Assembly (NCBI GenBank): GCA_964451985.1
Contig: CAYVKB010000107.1
Location: 1 to 5,152, forward strand
Origin: GBS-DC sp964451985
GTDB lineage: Bacteria > Armatimonadota > Fimbriimonadia > Fimbriimonadales > GBS-DC
Direction of reading: 5' to 3'
DNA length: 5,152 nucleotides
The notes beneath the pieces were generated by a model that saw only the letters and a list, made by a program, of their open reading frames with translations, made no database searches and had not been told where the DNA came from. Below, piece after piece: positions 1 through 5,145 of this stretch. The translations under genes were made by a program, and so were the position numbers. Within the stretch, counting starts at the first letter, position 1; each line of letters begins with the position of its first letter.

Positions 1-19
1 AGGCTGTTATGTAATGAGG

Positions 20-25
20 TACAAT
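20..25 (+). promoter_or_regulatory. -10-like hexamer TACAAT just upstream of mccB
   Basis: TACAAT matches the sigma-70 -10 consensus at five of six bases and ends 8 bases before the ATG at 34. A start site about 7 bases downstream would leave almost no leader. Any -35 element would lie beyond the left edge of the window. The context AGGTACAATC nearly repeats AGGTATAATC before def. A competing reading is that the sequence is coding: a frame open from the left edge ends in a TGA at 32-34 that overlaps the mccB ATG. Confidence 0.45.
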
Positions 26-33
26 CCCTGCTG

Positions 34-1641
34 ATGCCAGTCATCGAGAGCCACATCCGTACCAGTGATGCCGAGTTTCAGGCGAATAAGGCGTATTACG
101 AGGAATTACTGAAGCAATTTCGTGAGGCGTTGGCGTGGGCACAAGGGGGCGGCGGCGCGGAAGCCCTTGCCAAGCATCGCGCCCGCAATAAACTCACTGC
201 CCGCGAACGCATCGACGCGCTGATTGACCCCAACACGCCGTTTCTGGAACTAGCCCCGCTGGCTGCCTACAACATGTACAACAACGAAGCCCCATGCGCG
301 GGCGTGGTGGGCGGCGTGGGCGTGGTTCATGGTAAGGAGTGCATGATTGTCGCCAACGACGCCACCGTGAAGGGCGGCACTTACTTCCCCGTCACGGTCA
401 AAAAACATCTGCGGGCGCAGGAGATCGCACTGGAAAACCGCCTGCCGTGTCTCTACTTGGTGGACTCAGGTGGTGCGTTCCTGCCCCTGCAAGCGGAGGT
501 GTTCCCAGACCGTGACCACTTCGGGCGGATCTTTTACAACCAGGCACGGATGTCTGCGCTGGGCATCCCGCAAATCGCCATCGTGATGGGTTCCTGCACA
601 GCGGGCGGCGCGTATGTGCCTGCGATGAGCGACCAGACGATTATCGTCAAGCAGCAGGGCACGATTTTTCTGGGTGGACCGCCGCTGGTGAAAGCCGCTA
701 CGGGCGAAGTGGTGAGCGCAGAGGAACTCGGTGGCGCAGATGTACATACCCGCATCTCCGGCGTAGCGGACTACTTCGCCGACGACGACTTGCACGCCAT
801 CCAAATCGCTCGCGAAATCGTGGCGAACCTGAACATCCGCAAGCAGCTACCCGCCGACATCCAGCCCCCCGAAGACCCGCTGTATGACCCCACTGAGATT
901 TATGGCATCATCCCGCGCGACCCACGCCAGCCTTTTGAGGTGCGCGAGGTGATTGCCCGCATCGTGGACGGTAGTCGGTTTCTGGAGTTCAAGGCGCGAT
1001 TTGGGCAAACACTCGTGTGCGGTTTCGCACACATTTACGGCTTCCCCGTCGGAATCATCGCTAATAACGGCATCCTGTTCTCCGAGAGCGCACAGAAAGG
1101 GGCGCACTTTATCGAGCTCTGTTGCCAGCAACGCATCCCGATTGTGTTTTTGCAGAACATCACGGGCTTTATGGTGGGCAAAAAGTACGAGAATGAGGGT
1201 ATCGCCAAGCACGGCGCGAAGATGGTCACCGCTGTCGCCAACGCCGAAGTGCCCAAGTTCACCGTGATTATCGGCGGTTCCTACGGTGCAGGCAACTACG
1301 CCATGTGCGGGCGCGCCTACCAACCCCGCTGGCTGTGGATGTACCCCAACGCGCGCATCTCGGTAATGGGCGGCGAACAGGCGGCAAATGTGCTGCTGAC
1401 CGTGAAGTTAGACCAACTCGCCGCCAAAGGACAAACGATGAGCGAGGAAGAGCAAGCCGCCTTCAAACAGCCCATCTTGGATAAGTACGCCGAAGAGAGT
1501 AGTGCGTACTACAGCACCGCCCGCCTGTGGGACGACGGGATTATCGACCCCGCCGACACACGCACGGTGCTGGCACTGGCGATTAGCGCGGCGTATAACG
1601 CACCCATCCCTGAGACGAAGTTCGGTGTGTTCAGGATGTAA
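34..1641 (+). CDS. mccB: Methylcrotonyl-CoA-type carboxylase, carboxyltransferase (beta) subunit
   Basis: This is the carboxyltransferase subunit of a biotin-dependent acyl-CoA carboxylase. It moves CO2 from carboxybiotin on the alpha subunit to an acyl-CoA, most likely 3-methylcrotonyl-CoA in leucine breakdown, in the cytoplasm. At 535 residues it has the usual length of bacterial MccB/LiuB, and it ends in the family-typical FGVFRM. Two crotonase-fold halves are visible, about residues 1-275 and 290-535. Conserved blocks are NDATVKGGTY (108-117), MGSCTAGGAY (185-194), IFLGGPPLVKAATGE (211-225), FLQNITGFMVG (372-382) and GGSYGAGNYAMCGRAY (414-429). The block usually read as SGGANLPRQ in MCC is SGGAFLPLQ here (145-153), so geranyl-CoA or another branched enoyl-CoA cannot be excluded as substrate. 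The alpha (biotin carboxylase/biotin carrier) subunit is not in the window. The ATG at 34 fits the family N-terminus. The reading frame stays open to the left edge, and there is no Shine-Dalgarno at normal spacing. Confidence 0.93.
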   Translation: MPVIESHIRTSDAEFQANKAYYEELLKQFREALAWAQGGGGAEALAKHRARNKLTARERIDALIDPNTPFLELAPLAAYNMYNNEAPCAGVVGGVGVVHGKECMIVANDATVKGGTYFPVTVKKHLRAQEIALENRLPCLYLVDSGGAFLPLQAEVFPDRDHFGRIFYNQARMSALGIPQIAIVMGSCTAGGAYVPAMSDQTIIVKQQGTIFLGGPPLVKAATGEVVSAEELGGADVHTRISGVADYFADDDLHAIQIAREIVANLNIRKQLPADIQPPEDPLYDPTEIYGIIPRDPRQPFEVREVIARIVDGSRFLEFKARFGQTLVCGFAHIYGFPVGIIANNGILFSESAQKGAHFIELCCQQRIPIVFLQNITGFMVGKKYENEGIAKHGAKMVTAVANAEVPKFTVIIGGSYGAGNYAMCGRAYQPRWLWMYPNARISVMGGEQAANVLLTVKLDQLAAKGQTMSEEEQAAFKQPILDKYAEESSAYYSTARLWDDGIIDPADTRTVLALAISAAYNAPIPETKFGVFRM

Positions 1642-1653
1642 GAGTCGCCTGCC

Positions 1654-1659
1654 GATAAT
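1654..1659 (+). promoter_or_regulatory. -10-like hexamer GATAAT upstream of flhB
   Basis: GATAAT matches TATAAT at five of six bases and lies in the 26-base space between the mccB stop and the flhB start. It ends 8 bases before the ATG, the same distance as TACAAT before mccB. The only -35 candidate is poor (TTCAGG at 1630-1635, 18-base spacer). Since the gap to flhB contains no Shine-Dalgarno, a leaderless flhB transcript is possible, but read-through from mccB cannot be excluded. Confidence 0.35.
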
Positions 1660-1667
1660 TTTGCCTG

Positions 1668-2702
1668 ATGGCAGACGAGGAGCGCACCGAACAGGCGACG
1701 CCGCGTAAGCGGCAAGAGGCACGCAAGAAAGGGCAGGTCGCACGCTCCACCGAAATCAACGGCGCGGCGCTGTTTCTGGCGTTGGTGCTGCTACTGCCGA
1801 TGACAATGCGCTGGGGCGGCGAACGGCTGCTGGTTTCATTTCAACACCAGATTCTGCAGGCAGGCACGATGCGCCTCTCCGACGCGATGTTCATAAGCGC
1901 ACTGGCGTTCCTTGCCCCGCTGATGGCAGGCGCGTTCCTGATTGCACTGCTCACAAACGCGATGCAGGTAGGCATACATCTCACGGCGCAGCCCCTGCAG
2001 CCCGACCTGAACCGTATCAATCCTCTGCGCGGCTTCCAGCGGCTCTTTTCACAACGCTCAATCGTGGAACTGGTTAAAGCCGTGCTGAAGTTCGGACTGA
2101 TCGCGTGGGTGGCGTGGCGCACACTGCAAGCAGAGACCGAGCGGCTCGTGTTCGCAGGGCAGCTGCCGATGCCTTATGCACTCGCGCCAACGACCGAAGC
2201 CCTGTATCAGGTGGGTATTCGAGTCGGCGCACTGTGGCTCGTGCTGGCGATCCTAGACTACCTATATCAGCGCTGGGATTTCGAAAAGACCATCCGCATG
2301 TCACGCTACGAACTCAAAGAGGAATACAAGCAGATGGAGGGCGACCCGTATCTCCGCGCCCGCATCCGCCAAAAGATGCAGGAGGCAGCAAAGCAACGCT
2401 CCACACGCGATGTACGCCGCGCAGATGTGGTGGTGACGAACCCCGTGACCTATGCGGTAGCGTTGCGTTATGACCGCACTTCAATGAACGCCCCGCGCGT
2501 GGTCGCTAAAGGCAAGGGCTGGCTGGCGCAACGCATCCGCGAGGAAGCCCTCAGGTGGCACGTGCCCATCGTGCCGAACCCACCCCTCGCGCGCAGTCTG
2601 TATGCCCAGGTGGAGTTGGGTGAGGAGATACCGAACACACTGTATCAGGCAGTCGCCGAGGTGCTGGCGTATGTGTACCGCCTCAGGCGTGGTAGGAGAT
2701 AA
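1668..2702 (+). CDS. flhB: Flagellar type III export protein FlhB
   Basis: FlhB is an inner-membrane part of the flagellar type III export gate and switches export from rod/hook to filament substrates after autocleavage. The 344 residues show the full plan. A charged N-terminus (ERTEQATPRKRQEARKKGQ) is followed by four hydrophobic segments near 32-48, 74-97, 135-152 and 184-200. A basic/acidic linker (RMSRYELKEEYKQMEGDP, 210-227) leads to the cytoplasmic domain. The cleavage region reads ADVVVT-NPVT-YAVALRYD, with N258-P259 at the expected site. The usual NPTH is NPVT here, so the Thr and His after the scissile bond are replaced. The protein is shorter than the 383-residue Salmonella FlhB because it lacks most of the C-terminal tail. 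The flagellar N-terminus favours FlhB over the virulence paralogue SctU. It starts 26 bases after mccB, with no Shine-Dalgarno and a GATAAT hexamer in front. No fliR or flhA lies beside it. Confidence 0.94.
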   Translation: MADEERTEQATPRKRQEARKKGQVARSTEINGAALFLALVLLLPMTMRWGGERLLVSFQHQILQAGTMRLSDAMFISALAFLAPLMAGAFLIALLTNAMQVGIHLTAQPLQPDLNRINPLRGFQRLFSQRSIVELVKAVLKFGLIAWVAWRTLQAETERLVFAGQLPMPYALAPTTEALYQVGIRVGALWLVLAILDYLYQRWDFEKTIRMSRYELKEEYKQMEGDPYLRARIRQKMQEAAKQRSTRDVRRADVVVTNPVTYAVALRYDRTSMNAPRVVAKGKGWLAQRIREEALRWHVPIVPNPPLARSLYAQVELGEEIPNTLYQAVAEVLAYVYRLRRGRR

Positions 2703-2707
2703 GGAGG
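2701..2707 (+). promoter_or_regulatory. Orphan Shine-Dalgarno-like AAGGAGG overlapping the flhB stop
   Basis: AAGGAGG, a strong match to the anti-Shine-Dalgarno sequence, begins inside the TAA stop of flhB. No ATG, GTG or TTG follows at 4-12 bases on the plus strand, and no gene follows before the convergent operon. It may be a remnant of a lost downstream gene or simply chance in purine-rich DNA. Confidence 0.3.
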
Positions 2708-2709
2708 CA

Positions 2710-2748
2710 CAAGCGTCTCGCTCGCGCCGCAATAGATTTGCACGCTTG
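2710..2748. repeat. Inverted repeat CAAGCGT / ACGCTTG
   Basis: A perfect 7-base inverted repeat (2710-2716 and 2742-2748) is separated by 25 bases, directly after flhB. The loop is long and no T-run follows, so it is not a typical terminator. It could be a protein-binding site, part of a larger 3' structure or chance. Confidence 0.3.
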
Positions 2749-2770
2749 AGAATGCGTAGGTGGTATTCGT

Positions 2771-2802
2771 AGCACAGGTGAGGACACCCGTGCTCCGATT
2801 TT
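2771..2802 (+). terminator. Probable intrinsic terminator of flhB
   Basis: AGCACAGGTG (2771-2780) pairs with CACCCGTGCT (2785-2794) around an AGGA loop: a 10-position stem with a single A-C mismatch. A short spacer and TTTT (2799-2802) follow. The hairpin lies 68 bases past the flhB stop. The T-run is short and offset by four bases, so termination may be weak. Read on the minus strand the stem has no T-run behind it, so the orientation fits flhB. Confidence 0.55.
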
Positions 2803-2833
2803 AGGAAATAGTTCGTAGTTTTTCTGTGATGTA

Positions 2834-2854
2834 GCGTCGGCATCCCGCTGACGC
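2834..2854. repeat. Short hairpin between the convergent operons
   Basis: GCGTCGGC (2834-2841) and GCTGACGC (2847-2854) form an 8-pair stem with one G-T wobble around ATCCC. It lies 26 bases past the stop of the SRAP gene on the minus strand. No T-run follows on either strand, so it may help end or stabilise the def operon transcript, but it is not a standard intrinsic terminator. Confidence 0.3.
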
Positions 2855-2879
2855 CCAGTTGTATTGAACGTGATGTCGC

Positions 2880-3578
2880 TCAAAATAGTCGTGGCTCCCC
2901 GTCATGAGTCAGACTGAGAGGCGCGACGAGGCTGGGGTCGTCGTGCACAGGGCTGTTTACACGCGAGCTAACGGGGTAGGCGATGAGGGTGTCATCGGGT
3001 GCAGGCAGAAGCAGTCTATCCAGCGCATCGAGGGGCGTGTCGGGGCTAAGCCACGCTTCGTAGGCATCAGGCAGCAGTACAACCGCCATGCGTGGGTGCA
3101 GGGGCTGGATTACGGCATTTGCGTCGGTGGTGATAATCGTGCAAGTCTCCAGTTCGCTCCCGTCGGGGCCGCGCCACGTTTCCCACAACCCCGCCAAGCC
3201 GATGGGCAGGTCGTCCGTAGGGCGCACGAAGTAGGGCTGCTTCGTACGACCGACCTTTTTCCATTCGTAGAATCCACTCACAGGCACGATGCAGCGGCGA
3301 TTTCGATAGGCGTTGCGAAAAGCGGGTTTCTCGCGTAGGGTCTCTGCACGGGCGTTAATCATACGGTTGCCGATACTCACATCCTGCGCCCAGCTGGGCA
3401 CTAACCCCCACAGGAAGTGCGTCCACTCGCGGGTTTTGGCATCTCGGTTGTAGCGCAGGGCTAAAATCGGTTGACTGGGAGCGATGTTGTAGCGTGGGGT
3501 AATCGGGTGCGGCACGGGCGTCTCGAACCGCCACGCAAGTTGTTCTCCATCGGCATATAACGCGTAGCGTCCACACAT
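2880..3578 (-). CDS. SRAP (YedK/HMCES-type) abasic-site DNA-protein crosslink protein
   Basis: SRAP proteins shield abasic sites in single-stranded DNA by forming a covalent thiazolidine link through an N-terminal cysteine. The 232-residue protein has the usual length (E. coli YedK, 222) and all the key residues: Cys2 in MCGRYAL, N75 and R77 in the NARAET block (75-80), E105 in VSGFYEWK (100-107) and H161 in LHPRM (160-164). Also typical are PRYNIAPSQ (28-36) and WGLVPSWA (57-64). I chose the ATG at 3578 because Met must be followed directly by Cys and because GGAG precedes it by 8 bases. The longer open frame runs upstream only through the assembly gap. The gene starts 5 bases after the fmt stop, which places it as the third gene of a def-fmt-SRAP operon. 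Cys2 is exposed only after deformylation and Met removal, so the protein depends on the pathway its neighbours encode. Confidence 0.95.
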   Translation of the reverse strand: MCGRYALYADGEQLAWRFETPVPHPITPRYNIAPSQPILALRYNRDAKTREWTHFLWGLVPSWAQDVSIGNRMINARAETLREKPAFRNAYRNRRCIVPVSGFYEWKKVGRTKQPYFVRPTDDLPIGLAGLWETWRGPDGSELETCTIITTDANAVIQPLHPRMAVVLLPDAYEAWLSPDTPLDALDRLLLPAPDDTLIAYPVSSRVNSPVHDDPSLVAPLSLTHDGEPRLF

Positions 3579-3583
3579 CGCGT

Positions 3584-4506
3584 CTACTCCAGTCGCTCGC
3601 CTGCCCGCGGGTGGTAGCCGTTCACAAAGGCGCGGATGTCCATGCGCGGGCGGCTTTCGGGCTGTACTTCCAGCANNNNNNNNNNNNNNNNNNNNNNNNN
3701 NNNNNNNNNNNNNNNNNNNNNNNNNNNNNNNNNNNNNNNNNNNNNNNNNNNNNNNNNNNNNNNNNNNNNNNNNNNATCTTCCCCCGCCAATAGGCATATG
3801 CGCCTGGCTTCGGCGAAAACGCGCGAATTCGATTCCGACACCGCTCGGCAGGCTCATCCCAGCGGATGCGGCAGTCTTCTTTGGTAACCAGCGGCGCGTA
3901 GGTGGCTTCGGCATGGTTTTGGGGGGTGCGCGTTAGTGTTCCCGATTGCAGGCGTTCCAAGCCCTCTATTAGCAAATCGGCGGCGCGTTGGGCAAGGCGC
4001 GCCTCTAAACAGCCGTAATCGTCGTCGGGCAGAATCGGCTCGCGCACTTGCAAGTACACATCGCCCGCGTCCATCTCGCGCACCATCTCCATCAGCGACA
4101 CGCCCGTTTCAGTTTCGCCGTTCAGAATCGCGTACTGGATGGGCGACGCACCGCGATATTTGGGCAGCAGCGAGGCGTGCAAATTCCAGTTGCCCAGCGG
4201 CGCAATCTCCAGCAGGCTCTGGGGCAGAATCTTGCCGTAGGACGCCAACACGATTAAATCGGGCTTGAGGGCGCGTATCTGCTCAATCAACTCAGGGTCG
4301 CGGGCGCGCTGAGGGGTTAGCACGGGCAATCCCAGCAACTCCGCCAGTTCGTGGACAGGAGTTTTCTGTAGGCGCAAGCCGCGCCCTGCAGGCTTGGGCG
4401 GTTGGCTCACCACGCACAGAATCGGGTAGTCCGTACTGTGCAACCGCTCCAGCGCGGGCACAGCGAACGCCCCCGAACCGAAATAGACGATACGTGGACG
4501 ATTCAG
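3584..4506 (-). CDS. fmt: Methionyl-tRNA formyltransferase, interrupted by an assembly gap
   Basis: Fmt formylates Met on initiator tRNA using 10-formyl-tetrahydrofolate. The N-terminal formyltransferase domain is intact: PRIVYFGSGAFAVPALE at the start, PAGRGLRLQKTPV (39-51), and the catalytic set N108, H110 and D146 within NLHASLLPKYRGASPIQ (108-124) and MDAGD (145-149). The C-terminal tRNA-binding domain enters the N-run after FSPKPGAYAYWRGK. It reappears beyond the gap as LEVQPESRPRM and ends at TAG 3586-3584. The two parts are in different frames across the 100 N, as expected for an arbitrary gap length. Alignment from memory with E. coli Fmt suggests about 40 missing residues. I place the start at CTG 4506: it gives MNRPRIVYFG, matches the family N-terminus, has AGGAGG 7 bases upstream and overlaps the def stop as CTGA. 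A TTG at 4545 would add 13 unlikely residues and has no ribosome binding site. Confidence 0.92.
3587..3590 (-). promoter_or_regulatory. Ribosome binding site of the SRAP gene
   Basis: GGAG on the minus strand lies 8 bases before the ATG at 3578, inside the last codons of fmt (CTG GAG TAG). It settles the SRAP start and implies that fmt translation runs over this site, which would favour coupled translation. Confidence 0.65.
3676..3775. other. Assembly gap of 100 N inside fmt
   Basis: Exactly 100 N is the conventional filler for a scaffold gap of unknown size. Both flanks encode Fmt on the minus strand: the C-terminal domain is entered on the 3776 side and its last 30 or so residues lie on the 3675 side. 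The true missing length should be 2 modulo 3 if fmt is intact, and near 120 bases by family length. No real sequence should be read from this stretch. Confidence 0.97.
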
Positions 4507-5045
4507 ACAACCTCCTCCTCGTGATCCTCTTTCGGATGTTCCCAATAAAGCGAGTCGGGAATGGCGCGGTCGATGAAAAGGATGCCCTCCAGGTGGTCAA
4601 TCTCGTGCAGAGCGATGCGGGCGGGGTCGTTTTCCAGCGTCAGGCGGATAGGCTTGCCGTGGCGGTTGATGCCGCGCACCACGATATGCTTAGGACGCTT
4701 CACATAGCCAAACAGCTGCGGGATGCTCAGGCAGCCTTCCAGCCCCGTCTGCTCGCCCGCGCGTTCCAGCACCTGCGGGTTGATAATCACGCGCGGCTGC
4801 TGATGTTCCGGTGCGATAATAATCACCCGTAGCGGCACGCCCACCTGCGGCGCTGCCAGCCCCACGCCCTTCGCCGCCTTCATCACGCGAATCATATGCT
4901 CGATTAATTCGTTCAGGTCGGGCGTGATACGTTGCACAGGTTTCGCCGTCTTGCGCAACAGCGGGTCGGGGTACTTCACGACCCCATCGTCGCGCTCAAA
5001 GTAGATGCGAAAATCGGCTGGTATGATGATATTCGGTTCCTTCAT
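4503..5045 (-). CDS. def: Peptide deformylase
   Basis: Peptide deformylase is a cytosolic metallohydrolase that removes the formyl group from the N-terminal Met of new proteins. All three metal-site motifs are present: GVGLAAPQ (60-67), EGCLS (103-107) with the ligand C105, and HEIDH (147-151) with ligands H147 and H151 and catalytic E148. The residue before the first His is Leu where Gln is usual. The protein is 180 residues and ends in an acidic tail (HPKEDHEEEVV). The usual deformylase N-terminus aligns with VVKYPDPLLRK (22-32), so the ATG at 5045 adds about 20 residues. A GTG at codon 23 is an alternative start but has no ribosome binding site. The ATG lies 13 bases after a perfect TATAAT, giving a very short or absent leader. 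The gene heads the operon and overlaps fmt by CTGA. Confidence 0.95.
   Translation of the reverse strand: MKEPNIIIPADFRIYFERDDGVVKYPDPLLRKTAKPVQRITPDLNELIEHMIRVMKAAKGVGLAAPQVGVPLRVIIIAPEHQQPRVIINPQVLERAGEQTGLEGCLSIPQLFGYVKRPKHIVVRGINRHGKPIRLTLENDPARIALHEIDHLEGILFIDRAIPDSLYWEHPKEDHEEEVV
4511..4520 (-). promoter_or_regulatory. Ribosome binding site of fmt inside the def 3' end
   Basis: GAGGAGGAGG on the minus strand encodes the Glu run near the C-terminus of Def (EEEVV) and contains AGGAGG 7 bases before the CTG at 4506. It is the strongest Shine-Dalgarno in the window. It decides the fmt start in favour of CTG and supports translational coupling of def and fmt. Confidence 0.7.
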
Positions 5046-5058
5046 CGCTTCACAAAAG

Positions 5059-5064
5059 ATTATA
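5059..5064 (-). promoter_or_regulatory. Consensus -10 element (TATAAT) of the def operon
   Basis: A perfect TATAAT on the minus strand ends 13 bases before the def ATG. Transcription starting about 7 bases downstream would leave a leader of roughly 5-7 bases, too short for a Shine-Dalgarno, and none is seen. No good -35 element stands at 16-18 bases (GAATTG, CGAATT and CCGAAT are the candidates). This is the likely promoter of def-fmt-SRAP. Confidence 0.65.
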
Positions 5065-5126
5065 CCTTGCGGATGTACTGCAATTCGGAGTTACAGAATA
5101 TTACTATGAGCTGATGCCTTAGGTAA

Positions 5127-5145
5127 GCGTGCGCAAGTAGCACGC
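5127..5145. repeat. Small GC-rich inverted repeat upstream of def
   Basis: GCGTGC (5127-5132) and GCACGC (5140-5145) form a 6-base-pair stem with a 7-base loop, about 63 bases upstream of the def -10 element. There is no T-run on either side. It could be a regulatory site or the remains of an upstream gene's terminator. Chance is also possible in DNA of this composition. Confidence 0.2.

Noticed and set aside
847..1323. 158-codon open frame antisense to the carboxyltransferase gene
   Set aside because: It lies wholly opposite a highly conserved coding sequence, has no recognisable domain or ribosome binding site, and long antisense frames are common in GC-rich genes.
2105..2473. 122-codon plus-strand frame inside flhB in another frame
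   Set aside because: It is Arg/Ala/Pro-rich as expected of a shifted frame of GC-rich DNA, and it overlaps the conserved FlhB linker and cleavage domain.
2834..2854. Hairpin considered as the intrinsic terminator of the def-fmt-SRAP operon
   Set aside because: No T-run follows on the minus strand and the stem carries an A-C mismatch in that orientation, so it is listed only as an inverted repeat.
2683..2883. 66-codon TTG-initiated frame overlapping the SRAP stop on the minus strand
   Set aside because: It covers the intergenic hairpins and runs into the flhB 3' end. It has no recognisable family and no convincing ribosome binding site. A TTGA junction alone is weak support.
2880..3914. Long reading of the SRAP frame with 112 extra N-terminal residues
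   Set aside because: The extension runs through the 100 N and opposite the fmt coding frame. The catalytic Cys must follow the initiator Met, which fixes the start at 3578.
4494..4832. 112-codon plus-strand frame opposite def
   Set aside because: It is the mirror of the conserved deformylase coding sequence and shows no independent protein features.
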